Assembly (NCBI GenBank): GCA_937995335.1
Contig: CALKIH010000041.1
Span: forward strand, 211,709-275,708
Direction: 5' to 3'
Source: UBA2357 sp002344625
Lineage (GTDB): Bacteria > Pseudomonadota > Gammaproteobacteria > Burkholderiales > Rhodocyclaceae
DNA: 64,000 nucleotides
The notes beneath the pieces were generated by a model, which was given only the letters and a program-made list of their open reading frames with translations, was not told the DNA's origin and searched no databases. Below, one piece after another: positions 44,120 to 53,761 of the stretch; within the stretch, counting starts at the first letter, position 1; every line of letters begins with the position of its first letter. Position numbers and translations under genes: made by a program.

Positions 44120-46294
44120 CTAGGCCAGATCGAAACGGTCGGCGTTCATGACCTTGGTCCAGGCCGCGACGAAGTCCTTGACGAACTTCTCCTTGCCGTC
44201 GTCCTGGGCATAGACCTCGGCATAGGCGCGCAGGATCGAGTTGGAACCGAACACCAGATCGACGCGGGTCGCGGTCCATCGGGTGGCGCCGGTCTTGCGA
44301 TCGACGATGGCGTAGCTGTTGCGGCCGGTGGCTTTCCAGGTGAAGGCCATGTCGGTGAGGTTCACGAAGAAGTCGTTCGTCAACACGCCGACCCGATCGG
44401 TGAACACACCGTGCGCGCTGCCACCATGGTTCGTCCCCAGCACGCGCATGCCGCCGACCAGCACGGTCATCTCGTGTGCGGTCAGGCCCGCCAACTGGGC
44501 GCGATCGAGCAGCATCTCCTCGGGCTGGACGACGTAGTCCTTCTTCTGCCAGTTGCGGAAGCCGTCGTGCAGCGGCTCCAGCACCTCGAAGGAGCCGACA
44601 TCGGTCAGCACTTGCGTGGCGTCGCCGCGCCCCGGCGCGAACGGCACTTCGACCTTGAAGCCTCCAGCCTCGATCGCCTGCTCGAGGCCGACATTGCCGC
44701 CCAGCACGATCACGTCCGCCACGCTGGCGCCGGTTTCGGCAGCGATCTTTTCATACACGGCAAGCACCTTGGCCAGGCGTGCCGGCTCGTTGCCTTCCCA
44801 GTCCTTCTGCGGGGCGAGGCGGATGCGCGCACCATTGGCGCCGCCACGCTTGTCCGAGCCGCGGAAGGTGCGGGCGCTGTCCCAGGCGGTGGAAACCATC
44901 TCGCCGACGGACAGGCCTGCGGCGGCGATCTTCGCCTTCACCGCGGCGACGTCGTAGCCCGTGTTGCCGGCGGGCACCGGATCCTGCCAGATCAGGTCTT
45001 CGGCTGGCACGTCGGGGCCGAAGTAACAGGTCTTGGGGCCCATGTCGCGGTGGGTCAGCTTGAACCAGGCACGGGCGAACACCTCGGAGAAATAGGCCGG
45101 ATCCTTGTGGAAGCGCTCCGAGATCTTGCGGTACTCGGGGTCGAACCGCATCGCCATGTCGGCATCGGTCATGATCGGCTTGCGACGGATCGAGGGGTCC
45201 TCGACGTCGACCGGCATGTCCTCTTCCTTGATGTTGATCGGCTCCCACTGCCAGGCTCCCGCCGGAGACTTCTGCAGCCACCAGTCGTAGCCCAGCAGCA
45301 GGTCGAAATAGCCGTTGTCCCATTGGGTCGGATGCGTCGTCCAGGCGCCTTCGATACCGCTGGTCACGGTGTCGCGGCCGATGCCGCGGGAAGTGTGGTT
45401 GTTCCAGCCCAGGCCCTGCTCCTCGAAGCCCGCGCCTTCCGGCGCCGCGCCGAGATTGGCGGCACTACCGTTGCCATGGGTCTTGCCGACCGTGTGGCCG
45501 CCCGCGGTCAGGGCCACGGTTTCCTCGTCGTTCATCGCCATGCGGGCGAAGGTCACGCGGATGTCCTGCGCGGTCTTGAGCGGATCCGGCTTGCCATCCA
45601 CGCCTTCGGGATTCACATAGATCAAGCCCATCATCACCGCAGCCAGCGGATTGTCCAGATCGCGCTCGCCGGAGTAGCGGCTGTTGGGGTTGTCGGTAGG
45701 CGCCAGCCATTCCTTCTCGGCGCCCCAGTAGATGTCCTTTTCCGGATGCCAGATGTCCTCGCGGCCAAAGGCGAAGCCGTAGGTCTTCAAACCCATGGAC
45801 TCGTAGGCGATGGTCCCGGCGAGCGCGATCAGGTCGGCCCAGCTCAGCTTGTTGCCGTATTTCTTCTTGATCGGCCACAGCAGGCGGCGCGCCTTGTCCA
45901 GGTTGGCATTGTCCGGCCACGAGTTCAGCGGCGCAAAGCGCTGGTTGCCAGTACCTGCGCCGCCACGGCCGTCGGCGATGCGATAAGTACCCGCGGCGTG
46001 CCAGGTCATGCGAATCATCAGGCCGCCGTAGTGGCCCCAGTCTGCCGGCCACCACGCCTGGCTGTCGGTCATCAACGCGGTCAGGTCTTTCTTGAGCGCG
46101 GCGACGTCGAGCGTCTTGAGCGCTTCGCGGTAATCGAAGCCCGGCTCCATCGGGTTGGTCTTGCTGTCATGCTGGTGAAGAATGTCCAGGTTCAGCGCCT
46201 TGGGCCACCATTCCATGACCGAGTTGCCCGCAGCGGTGTTGCCACCGTGCGCAACCGGACACTTGCCGGCCGTGTTCATCGCATTTCCACTCAT
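44120..46294 (-). CDS. katG: Catalase-peroxidase
   Basis: KatG destroys hydrogen peroxide by catalase and peroxidase reactions in the cytoplasm using haem b. The 724-aa protein has the usual duplicated class I peroxidase fold. The distal pocket is visible in GLMIRMTWHAAGTYR (Arg95, Trp98, His99), and the proximal His is in the VALTAGGHTVGKTHG segment. GGAGAGGG lies just before ATG 46294, supporting that start; a longer in-frame reading up to 46438 is not family-like. An OxyR-like half-site lies about 206 bases upstream. It adds to the peroxide defence given by the ccp gene. Confidence 0.95.
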   Translation of the reverse strand: MSGNAMNTAGKCPVAHGGNTAAGNSVMEWWPKALNLDILHQHDSKTNPMEPGFDYREALKTLDVAALKKDLTALMTDSQAWWPADWGHYGGLMIRMTWHAAGTYRIADGRGGAGTGNQRFAPLNSWPDNANLDKARRLLWPIKKKYGNKLSWADLIALAGTIAYESMGLKTYGFAFGREDIWHPEKDIYWGAEKEWLAPTDNPNSRYSGERDLDNPLAAVMMGLIYVNPEGVDGKPDPLKTAQDIRVTFARMAMNDEETVALTAGGHTVGKTHGNGSAANLGAAPEGAGFEEQGLGWNNHTSRGIGRDTVTSGIEGAWTTHPTQWDNGYFDLLLGYDWWLQKSPAGAWQWEPINIKEEDMPVDVEDPSIRRKPIMTDADMAMRFDPEYRKISERFHKDPAYFSEVFARAWFKLTHRDMGPKTCYFGPDVPAEDLIWQDPVPAGNTGYDVAAVKAKIAAAGLSVGEMVSTAWDSARTFRGSDKRGGANGARIRLAPQKDWEGNEPARLAKVLAVYEKIAAETGASVADVIVLGGNVGLEQAIEAGGFKVEVPFAPGRGDATQVLTDVGSFEVLEPLHDGFRNWQKKDYVVQPEEMLLDRAQLAGLTAHEMTVLVGGMRVLGTNHGGSAHGVFTDRVGVLTNDFFVNLTDMAFTWKATGRNSYAIVDRKTGATRWTATRVDLVFGSNSILRAYAEVYAQDDGKEKFVKDFVAAWTKVMNADRFDLA

Positions 46295-46499
46295 TTCCCT
46301 CTCCTTTCGTCGCTGCATTGGCTGATGCTCGCGAATAGCACCATCGACCCCGCGGTCGCGCTCGAGAAACATTGCGGCCGCGGCCGCTCGGGCGTTTCGA
46401 GTCGCATGCGCTATCGGCTCACATACAAAGGTTAGCAAAACGCGATGAATGTTAAAGCAATAGGGTCAATTATCAACGGCTATCAATGGCTGATTATGA

Positions 46500-46514
46500 A
46501 TAGACATGATCTAT
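46500..46514 (-). promoter_or_regulatory. OxyR-like half-site upstream of katG
   Basis: The site reads ATAGACATGATCTAT, an exact ATAG-N7-CTAT unit of the OxyR consensus. The second unit expected seven bases away is not clear. It is about 206 bases before katG in an AT-rich stretch that also contains TTGATA-like -35 elements on the minus strand. Confidence 0.4.
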
Positions 46515-46581
46515 TTAAATCGCCGGCGCAGGCCCTCTGATGGCCGCTAGGATGTGTCATCGCGCATCCCACAGCCCGGTA

Positions 46582-49500
46582 TCACGCCGCGTCCGGCTTC
46601 GGGCTCGGCGCCGGCACGAACCCGCTGCTGTGCACCAAGGCCTCTTGGCCGGCAATGCTGCGGATGTGCACATCGACCTGGTTGTAGGCGATGTCGATAC
46701 CGTTTTCGCGGCACAACACCGCGATGCGGCGGCTGATCTCGTCGATGGCGGGGCTGCGGTCGGCGAGCTCGCGCACATGCACCCTCAGTTCATGATCGAG
46801 CGTGCTGGCACCGAAATTCAGGAAGAACACCTGCGGTGCCGGGTCCTGCAGCACCCGCTCGTTCTCCCCGGCCGCGCGGAAGAGCAGTTCGCGCACCTTT
46901 TCGAGGTCGGTTTCGTACGAAACACCCAGCCTGATCGTGACCCGCGTGACGGTATCGGTGAGCGACCAGTTGATCAGTTGCCCGGTCACGAACGTCTTGT
47001 TCGGCACGATGATCTCCTTGCGGTCGAAATCGGTGATCGTGGTGGCCCGGATCTGTATGCGCCTGACCGTTCCGGACAGGTTGCCGATCGTCACCGTGTC
47101 GCCGATGCGGACCGGGCGCTCGAACAGGATGATGAGACCGGAGATGAAGTTCGCGAAAATCTCCTGCAGCCCGAAGCCCAGGCCCACAGACAGCGCGGCG
47201 ACCAGCCATTGCAGCTTGTTCCAGCTCAGCCCCAGCGTGCCGAGCGCCGATGCGACCCCGGCCACCATTATCAGATACGACAGCAAGGTGGTGATGGCAT
47301 AGGCGCTGCCTTGCGCAAGCTGCATGCGCGACAGGACCAGTATCTCGAGCAGGCCCGGCAGGTTGCGCGCCAGGATGGTCGCGATGCTCGCGATCACCAG
47401 GGCTGCGATGACGTCGCGCAAACTGATCGGCACCGCGCCGTCACCGCTGACATACTCGTAGAGCACCAGGCGGTCGAGGTAGGAGAAGACGGTGAGCAGG
47501 TCCGCCCACACCCAGTAGAGCAGAACCAGGAACACCCCGAGCAAGGCCAGGCGCATCAGGCGCAGCGACTGCTGGTTGATCTGTTCTATCGCGAGGCGGG
47601 GCGCTTCGGCGAGCCTGCTCGCATCGACGCCCTCCTCGGCTTCGCGCTCGGCCGCCTCGCGCCGCACCACCGCGCGCTGATGATCGATTCGGCGCGCCGC
47701 CACGGCCAGGGCGCGCACCAGGGTCGCTTCGAGAACGCTCCACGACACCAGCAGGTAGAGGGTGTCGATCAGACGTGCGGTAAGCTTCAGCGCCGTGTAG
47801 TAGTAGCCCAGCAGCACCGCCCCGATCAGCGCGAGCGGTATCAGCGCAAGAAACAGGCTGATGGCGAGACGCAGCGGCGTGCGCTGGCGCGCGCGCGGAT
47901 CGCGCGACAGGAGCCGCCCCATCAGCACCGCCATCCACGCGTATCCGGCGCACAGGATCAGTATCCCGAGCACATCGTCGCCCAGCATCTTGGGCTGACG
48001 CTCGGCCACTGCGACGACCGCGACGACCGCGACGACGACCATGCCCAACTGTGCGATCACACGCCGCAGCATTCGAATGTGCTCGGCCGACCAGCGAAAA
48101 TGCACCTCGGCGACGCCGCCGCGATCGAGCATACGGTACATGGTGTAGAACAACAGCGCCGCCTGCGCCATGTCGACCAGCGCGCGCCCGAAGGCCACAT
48201 TCTGGCCGCGTGCATCCAGCTGCAGCGACAAGCCGCCGAGCGCCAGCAGCAGGCTCAAGGGCAACGCCAGCAGGGCGCTGAGCAGGATCGCCACCGGCGT
48301 GTGGAAGTGCGAGTCGGTGCGGGCATAGCCGATCTCGCTCGCGATCAGTTCGAGCTTGCCCTGCAGCCAGCGCCGGTGCCACCACAAGCCCAGCGCGAGC
48401 ATCAGCACCGGCGCGAAGAACAAGGGCCGCGCCCACAGACCGGCCCACAACTCGCCGACCACCGAGTGCACCTCCATGCCGGCGATCTGAGCCTGGAGCG
48501 CGGCGGGCAGCGCCGCCAGCCACGCGAGATCCACGGGGCGGTTGCTCGGCACCCAGAACATCCGCTCGTCCAGCGTTGCACTGAGCTTGTCGGCGGTCTC
48601 CTGCAACTGGGTCTGGGCCAGCTGCAGCGTGATCGACTCGTTCAGCAACGCATTGATCTCGCGGCTGATCCGCTCCAGCAGCTCGACACGCGTCGTCATC
48701 AACGCACTTATCGATTGGCGCAATTCGTCGTTGATCGCCGCCGCCGGCTGCTCCGCCAGCAGCCGCTCGGCCGCCGCGGCCGGATCCCCGAGCTGTTCGC
48801 GTGCCTGGTTGATCTCGAACTGGTAGAGCCGGGTGTCGGCGATCCGGTCGGCGAGCCCACTATCGAGGCTCAGTTTCGGTAGCGCCTCTTTCTGTTCATA
48901 GAGAATCCGCGCAAGCAACAGGCTGCCCTGGAGCGCGCTGAGCTGCTCGTCCAGCACCGCATTGACCTGGGTGATGTTGTCGAGCGCCTGGCGCGTCTGC
49001 AGGTTGCGCTGGTTGAGGCGGTTGCGCTGCTCGGTCGACATCAGCAGGTAGTCGGAAAGGCGCTGGTTGATCGCGATCTCGCGCGCCAGCGCCCCGCCAC
49101 GATCAACCGCGCCCGCCTCGGCGGACAACGCCGCCACCGCGTCGGCCGACTCGCGGCTGCGCAAGAGGCTCATCTCGGCCTGCACCGCCGCCAGTTCGCG
49201 TTCGAGCCGGGCGATCGCGAGCGTCGCGAGATCGCGGCGCACCTGCCCGAGATCCCCCAGCACGCTCACCCCCGACAGCTCGAGCAGACGCAGCGCGTTC
49301 CGGCGCTCGAGCGCGTGCCATTCGGCGCTCAGCGCCACGCTCGCCTCCGGGGTGAGTGCGCGATTCGCACTCCAGCCGCTCTTGAGCAAATCGTCGATGA
49401 CCTGCATGCGCGCCTGATTGGCGGCGATCTCGGTCTGCGCGCGCTCCGGCACGGTGCGGGTCGTGACCTGCAGACTGTTGGCGTCACTCAAGGTGCGTTG

Positions 49501-49893
49501 CCAGTCGGCGAGCTGGACCGTCTTGTCGTCGAGCTGGCGCCCGAGTTCGGCGCTCGACAGATCCCGGACACGCAGCGGGTCCGGATCCGGCAGACGCTTC
49601 TGGCGCTCCAGGGCGGCGCGTGCCGCCGCGATCTGCTCGGGGGCGTCGTCGAGCCGCTTCTTGAGCTCGGCGAGCTTCGCCACACTGTCGGCCCGGGCGG
49701 TCAGTTGGCCCAGCGCCTCCTCCAGCGACGTCTGCGCGCTGCGCTGTTCGGCCTCGGTCAGCCTGCGCTCGCCGAGCGTCTCGAGTTGCCGCCGCAGCGC
49801 CGCCTCATCCGGCACCGGCGCGGGGTCGGCCAGGCCGGCCAGCGGGACGAGAAGCAGCAGACAAATCAGAACACGCAACAGAGTCATGAACAT
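46582..49893 (-). CDS. Large mechanosensitive channel (MscK/KefA-like, MscS family)
   Basis: A 1,103-aa inner-membrane protein with a signal-like start (TLLRVLICLLLLVPLAGLADP), a long periplasmic coiled-coil region (about 30-480), many membrane helices (about 500-880) and a C-terminal MscS core. The MscS pore is LGLSWNKLQWLVAALSVGLGFGLQEIFANFISGLIILFERP, followed by the beta domain GDTVTIGNLSGTVRRIQIRATTI. Such large channels respond to turgor, potassium or osmotic shock. ATG 49893 (or 49887) starts the signal. A short tandem repeat of GCGACGACC at about 48011-48037 encodes a Val/Ala run. Confidence 0.88.
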   Translation of the reverse strand: MFMTLLRVLICLLLLVPLAGLADPAPVPDEAALRRQLETLGERRLTEAEQRSAQTSLEEALGQLTARADSVAKLAELKKRLDDAPEQIAAARAALERQKRLPDPDPLRVRDLSSAELGRQLDDKTVQLADWQRTLSDANSLQVTTRTVPERAQTEIAANQARMQVIDDLLKSGWSANRALTPEASVALSAEWHALERRNALRLLELSGVSVLGDLGQVRRDLATLAIARLERELAAVQAEMSLLRSRESADAVAALSAEAGAVDRGGALAREIAINQRLSDYLLMSTEQRNRLNQRNLQTRQALDNITQVNAVLDEQLSALQGSLLLARILYEQKEALPKLSLDSGLADRIADTRLYQFEINQAREQLGDPAAAAERLLAEQPAAAINDELRQSISALMTTRVELLERISREINALLNESITLQLAQTQLQETADKLSATLDERMFWVPSNRPVDLAWLAALPAALQAQIAGMEVHSVVGELWAGLWARPLFFAPVLMLALGLWWHRRWLQGKLELIASEIGYARTDSHFHTPVAILLSALLALPLSLLLALGGLSLQLDARGQNVAFGRALVDMAQAALLFYTMYRMLDRGGVAEVHFRWSAEHIRMLRRVIAQLGMVVVAVVAVVAVAERQPKMLGDDVLGILILCAGYAWMAVLMGRLLSRDPRARQRTPLRLAISLFLALIPLALIGAVLLGYYYTALKLTARLIDTLYLLVSWSVLEATLVRALAVAARRIDHQRAVVRREAAEREAEEGVDASRLAEAPRLAIEQINQQSLRLMRLALLGVFLVLLYWVWADLLTVFSYLDRLVLYEYVSGDGAVPISLRDVIAALVIASIATILARNLPGLLEILVLSRMQLAQGSAYAITTLLSYLIMVAGVASALGTLGLSWNKLQWLVAALSVGLGFGLQEIFANFISGLIILFERPVRIGDTVTIGNLSGTVRRIQIRATTITDFDRKEIIVPNKTFVTGQLINWSLTDTVTRVTIRLGVSYETDLEKVRELLFRAAGENERVLQDPAPQVFFLNFGASTLDHELRVHVRELADRSPAIDEISRRIAVLCRENGIDIAYNQVDVHIRSIAGQEALVHSSGFVPAPSPKPDAA

Positions 49894-50095
49894 CGAGCAC
49901 CCGTAATAGCGGCGAGGCCGTGTCGATCGCAGGCCCGCCGAAACCATTCCAGGCAGCATTGTGCTCCGCACCCCGGCCGGTAATCCAGGCCCCAGCGGTA
50001 ACCAACTCCGTCAGGCCAGATCGAGCACGACAGCGCGGCTCAATGGACTAAACTATGGGTCGTTCATTCATACTCGACCCCGAATCCGATTCGAC

Positions 50096-50563
50096 ATGAC
50101 CCCGATCTTCAGAAGTGGCATCCCGCTGTTTGCCCTGCTCCTCGGGCTGGGAGGCCTGGTTCCCTTTGTTGCGCTCGCGGTCGCGAGCATCGCCGACCCG
50201 GTCCGCACGGCGATCTGGGTCGCGAGCGTCATGAGCTACGGCGCGATCGTCCTCAGCTTCGTCGGTGCCCTGCACTGGGCGTTCGCGATGACGGCGAGCG
50301 AACTGACCGATCGGCGCCGCCGCGCGACTTTCGCCTGGAGCGTCGTGCCGGCGCTGATCGGCTGGGCGGCGATCCTGGTGCTGCCGTTCTGGGCCAGCGT
50401 GACCGCGATCATGTTGGTGGCCGGGTTCTGGATGCACTATCTCCAGGACCGGCGCCTTGCCCGCCTGATCGAGATTCCGGGCTGGTATCTGCCATTGCGG
50501 CTGATCCTGACCACCGTCGCCACCATCAGCATCGTGGTATGTGCCCTTGCAGTCTTCCGATGA
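50096..50563 (+). CDS. DUF3429 membrane protein
   Basis: A 155-aa inner-membrane protein with five hydrophobic segments that matches DUF3429. Characteristic is SVMSYGAIVLSFVGALHWAFAMT. The function of the family is not known. ATG 50096 gives a normal-length protein that begins with the first helix. It overlaps the start of the small Cys protein downstream. Confidence 0.8.
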   Translation: MTPIFRSGIPLFALLLGLGGLVPFVALAVASIADPVRTAIWVASVMSYGAIVLSFVGALHWAFAMTASELTDRRRRATFAWSVVPALIGWAAILVLPFWASVTAIMLVAGFWMHYLQDRRLARLIEIPGWYLPLRLILTTVATISIVVCALAVFR

Positions 50564-50792
50564 TGCGCCGCCCCCGGTCGGTGAAATCGGCCGCTGCACC
50601 ACGTGCAACCGCTGGGGCGGGCGCCGCCGGGTCGGGGAAGACGGCCACACGGTGCTGCTGGACCCGACCCGGCCACGCGGCCCCTGCGTCAGGGGCCCCT
50701 GGCATGGCTCCCTGCGCGGTCCGCGCAATGCTTGCGGCTACTGGCTGATCTGGGCGAAGCTCGAGCCGGCCGGCCCGCCTGCGTCGAGCTGA
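50541..50792 (+). CDS. Small cysteine-rich protein (unknown)
   Basis: An 83-aa reading frame overlapping the end of the DUF3429 gene by 23 bases. It has a CxxC (GRCTTCNRWGG) and two further cysteines (GPCVRGPWHGS; NACGYWLIW), a pattern that could bind zinc or an iron-sulfur cluster. The start is GTG 50541 or TTG 50547. Conserved-looking Trp/Cys clusters and the close overlap suggest a real gene, but I do not recognise the family. Confidence 0.5.
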   Translation: MPLQSSDDAPPPVGEIGRCTTCNRWGGRRRVGEDGHTVLLDPTRPRGPCVRGPWHGSLRGPRNACGYWLIWAKLEPAGPPASS

Positions 50793-50810
50793 CCGGCGGC
50801 CGCTGCGGTC

Positions 50811-52022
50811 CTACTGCCGGCGCAGTACGGTCCAGTCGCTGTCTCCCTCGAGCGTCGTGGATTGCCCCGACAGCTCGCGCCCGTTCGACGACAAGGTCAG
50901 GCTGGAGGTCGCAATCGGAATCCCGGCGGCACCCCATACGATCTCGACCTGCGATCCGACGATCGTGCCCACCCCCCCGAGGGCCATGCCGCCTCCGACG
51001 ACCGTCGCCGAAATCGCCCCGCCTTCCTGCCACATCTGGATGTGCACGCCATCGCCCTGATCGACCCAGGTACCGCTGAGGGTCGGCAGTTGCTGCGGCT
51101 GCGGTAGATCGCGCCTAACGTTGACGCCCGGCGAAGCCGCGGCCTGGGGCGAAGGCGCCACGGCGGCGAACTGCTGCTGCGGCGGTGGCTGGAGTGCGGG
51201 CACGCGCTCGTTCACCGGGGTCCGGTCGGGCTCGTCAACGCCCGCCGCAGGCCATCGATCGAGCAGGGTTTCAGACGCGCTGCGGTCGATCAGATCGATC
51301 GCCACCAGCACGCTCGCAATGGCACCCACCACCAGGCTCAGGCCCGCGGGAATCGCGCCACGGACCTTGCGTGCATGCACGTCGCGCAGCCCCAGCGCCG
51401 CGAGCAACATGCCCATCAGCGCAAGAAACAGGCCTCCCTGCAGCCCCTCGTGATCGAGCCCGCCCACGTAACCGGCCACGACCAGGCCGACCAGAAGCAT
51501 CGCAGTGCCGACCTTGCCGCTGAAACGCAGCCCGCCCTGCGCTTCGGGCCGTGCCAGGGGCTTGAAGCCATAGCCTTCGAGCGAGCGCGCAAGGCGCGGA
51601 AAATCGAATTCGGCCCACTCTTCGTCACGCAGCTTCATCGCGTTGAGCGCCGGCAGGCGCTGCAGTTCGCCCGGCAGCTCATCGGCCGTCGGCATCTTGG
51701 CATGCCCCACCAGCAAGGGCAGCACCGGCGCCTTGAGTCGCATCGCGGCCGAGATTTCGTTGCGGTGGGGGTCGTCGGGGTCGTCGAGGCGCCGCTGGCC
51801 ACGGGGTTTCCCCTCCAGCCACTCGTCGCCGATCAGGAGCAACACCACACCGCCCGGTCCGATCGCCCGATTGATCTCGCCCATCCAGTCGGCACCGAGC
51901 GGAATGCTTTCCTTGTCGCGAAACACCACGCCATCGCCGAAGCGGGCGCGCAGATCGCCCGCGAGCCGACCCGCCGCCATCTCGGTATCGTCACGTCGGT
52001 AGCTGATGAAAATACGCGGCAT
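50811..52022 (-). CDS. TIR-domain protein with membrane helices and C-terminal beta domain
   Basis: A 403-aa protein. Residues 1 to about 140 are a bacterial TIR domain: PRIFISYRRDDTEMAAGRLAGDLRARFG, then VFRDKESIPLGADWMGEINRAI. It is followed by two or three membrane segments (about 170-240), a Pro/Gln-rich linker (about 265-310) and a beta-rich end (SGTWVDQGDGVHIQMWQEGG; IVWGAAGIP). Bacterial TIR domains can cleave NAD or act as scaffolds. No antiphage partner such as a STING, Thoeris or CBASS gene lies nearby, so a defence role is not supported by context. ATG 52022 starts the TIR fold directly. Confidence 0.8.
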   Translation of the reverse strand: MPRIFISYRRDDTEMAAGRLAGDLRARFGDGVVFRDKESIPLGADWMGEINRAIGPGGVVLLLIGDEWLEGKPRGQRRLDDPDDPHRNEISAAMRLKAPVLPLLVGHAKMPTADELPGELQRLPALNAMKLRDEEWAEFDFPRLARSLEGYGFKPLARPEAQGGLRFSGKVGTAMLLVGLVVAGYVGGLDHEGLQGGLFLALMGMLLAALGLRDVHARKVRGAIPAGLSLVVGAIASVLVAIDLIDRSASETLLDRWPAAGVDEPDRTPVNERVPALQPPPQQQFAAVAPSPQAAASPGVNVRRDLPQPQQLPTLSGTWVDQGDGVHIQMWQEGGAISATVVGGGMALGGVGTIVGSQVEIVWGAAGIPIATSSLTLSSNGRELSGQSTTLEGDSDWTVLRRQ

Positions 52023-52098
52023 CGATGGGTCTCCATGGCCAAGCGGCGCTCGGTACACACGGGCGACCGGCGCGCGCTTCAAAGATAGAACAACTGGC

Positions 52099-52150
52099 AA
52101 AAAAAATCGCCCCGTCGCGGGTACTCATGCAACATCGAGCCTGCGGGGCG
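52099..52150 (-). terminator. Intrinsic terminator after sdaA
   Basis: On the minus strand CGCCCCG (52150-52144) pairs with CGGGGCG (52114-52108) across a 29-base loop, followed by T8 (52106-52099). It lies about 80 bases after the sdaA stop. The long loop makes it weaker than the 6S RNA terminator. Confidence 0.5.
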
Positions 52151-52228
52151 CCCATCGTCGAATACGGCGCTCGAACTGCCTGCCGGCAGGTCGGGATCGG
52201 CCGCGTGGAGCGCCAGCCCGATGATACG

Positions 52229-53611
52229 TCAGCATTCGATGAAACTCACCGCCAGACCGCCGCGCGAAGTCTCCTTGTACTTCTCGAGCATGTCGCGGCC
52301 GGTGTCGCGCATGGTCCTGATGGCCTTGTCCAGCGACACGAAGTGCTCGCCGTCACCCCGCAGCGCCATCTGGGCGGCATTGATCGCCTTCACCGCGGCG
52401 ATGGCGTTGCGTTCTATGCAGGGCACCTGCACCAATCCGCCAATGGGGTCGCAGGTCAGGCCGAGGTTGTGCTCGAGGCCGATCTCGGCCGCGTTCTCGA
52501 CTTGCTGCGGGCTCGCCCCCATGACCTCGGCCAGGCCGGCCGCGGCCATCGCACAGGCCGAGCCGACCTCTCCCTGGCAGCCGACCTCGGCTCCGGAGAT
52601 CGAGGCGTTCTTCTTGCACAGGATGCCTACCGCCCCCGCGGCCAGCAGGAAGTCGACCACGTCGCGCGCGCCCGCCCCCGGCTGAAAATCCATGTAGTAG
52701 TGCAGGACGGCCGGGATGATGCCGGCGGCGCCGTTGGTGGGCGCGGTCACCATGCGCCCGCCGGCGGCGTTCTCTTCGTTCACCGCCAGTGCATACAGAT
52801 TGACCCAGTCCATCGCCGAGAACGTCGTCGCGATCAGGCCCGGGGCGGCCTTGTCGGCCACCAGGCGCTGGTGCAGCAAGGGTGCGCGCCGCCTGACCTT
52901 CAGCCCGCCCGGCAATACCCCCTCGTTCCTGATGCCCTGCGCGACGCAATCGCGCATCGCCTCCCAGATGCCGCACAAGGCCAGGCGCGTTTCGGCCTCG
53001 GGCCGCCAGGCGCACTCGTTCGCGAGCATCAACTCGCTGACACGCCACCCCTTGTGCCGGCACAGCCGCAACATCTCGGCCGCGCTATCGAAATCATGCG
53101 GCAGCGGCGTATGGTCGCTATCGAGGGCGTTGGTCGCCGCCTGCGCCTCGTCGATGACGAAACCGCCACCCACCGAATAATAGGTGTTCGCGTACAACAC
53201 CTCGTCATCGGCGGCATGGGCGCTCAGGCGCATCGCATTCGGGTGGTGCGGCAGCGCTTCGGGGTGAAACTGCAGATCCCCCTGCCAGTCGAACGGCACT
53301 TCGACATGGCCCGCCAGCAGCAGCCGACCATTCGCGCGCAGGGCCTCGATGCGCGGCGCGATCACCGCGGGGTCGATCCGATCGGGCCGCTCCCCCATCA
53401 GCCCCATGATCACGGCGCGATCGGTGCCGTGGCCTATGCCGGTTGCGGCGAGTGAGCCGAACAGATGCACCTCCACGCGCGCGACGCGCTCGCACGCCGC
53501 GCGTGTTTCCAGGGTCGCGACGAAATCATGCGCAGCCCGCATCGGCCCGACGGTGTGCGAGCTGGACGGCCCGATCCCAATCTTGAAAAGGTCGAGAACG
53601 CTGATGGACAT
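52229..53611 (-). CDS. sdaA: L-serine ammonia-lyase (iron-sulfur type)
   Basis: This enzyme deaminates L-serine to pyruvate and ammonia using a [4Fe-4S] cluster. The 460-aa single-chain form is typical of proteobacteria. The N-terminus SVLDLFKIGIGPSSSHTVGPM is the family signature. The catalytic part contains CKKNASISGAEVGCQGEVGSACAMAA and ends with a conserved Cys close to the C-terminus (SFIEC), which ligates the cluster. ATG 53611 is chosen for that N-terminus. Confidence 0.94.
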   Translation of the reverse strand: MSISVLDLFKIGIGPSSSHTVGPMRAAHDFVATLETRAACERVARVEVHLFGSLAATGIGHGTDRAVIMGLMGERPDRIDPAVIAPRIEALRANGRLLLAGHVEVPFDWQGDLQFHPEALPHHPNAMRLSAHAADDEVLYANTYYSVGGGFVIDEAQAATNALDSDHTPLPHDFDSAAEMLRLCRHKGWRVSELMLANECAWRPEAETRLALCGIWEAMRDCVAQGIRNEGVLPGGLKVRRRAPLLHQRLVADKAAPGLIATTFSAMDWVNLYALAVNEENAAGGRMVTAPTNGAAGIIPAVLHYYMDFQPGAGARDVVDFLLAAGAVGILCKKNASISGAEVGCQGEVGSACAMAAAGLAEVMGASPQQVENAAEIGLEHNLGLTCDPIGGLVQVPCIERNAIAAVKAINAAQMALRGDGEHFVSLDKAIRTMRDTGRDMLEKYKETSRGGLAVSFIEC

Positions 53612-53761
53612 TGCGATCGCTCCATGACGGCGACGCGCCCGACATTCGCACTCACGCGGATTCGACGCGACTGCTTCATTCTGGTCGGCCGATGCGGCGA
53701 ATACAAACGATTCGTGCTCTTCGGCCGGCCCCCGCCCGGGCATGCGCGAACCGCCTGGCCG

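Noticed and set aside
44411..46435. Long open frame antisense to katG
   Set aside because: GC-rich genes commonly leave an open frame on the opposite strand. The translation is His/Gln/Arg/Gly-rich with no domain, while katG on the minus strand is unmistakable.
46295..46438. N-terminal extension of KatG
   Set aside because: The residues are not KatG-like, and a strong GGAGAGGG site lies immediately before ATG 46294.
46540..48882. Long open frame antisense to the large channel gene
   Set aside because: Gln/Arg/His-rich shadow of the minus-strand coding sequence; no domain seen.
50811..52022. Defence island around the TIR gene
   Set aside because: Neighbours are a DUF3429 protein, a small Cys protein and a serine ammonia-lyase; no known antiphage partner, integrase or repeat is present.
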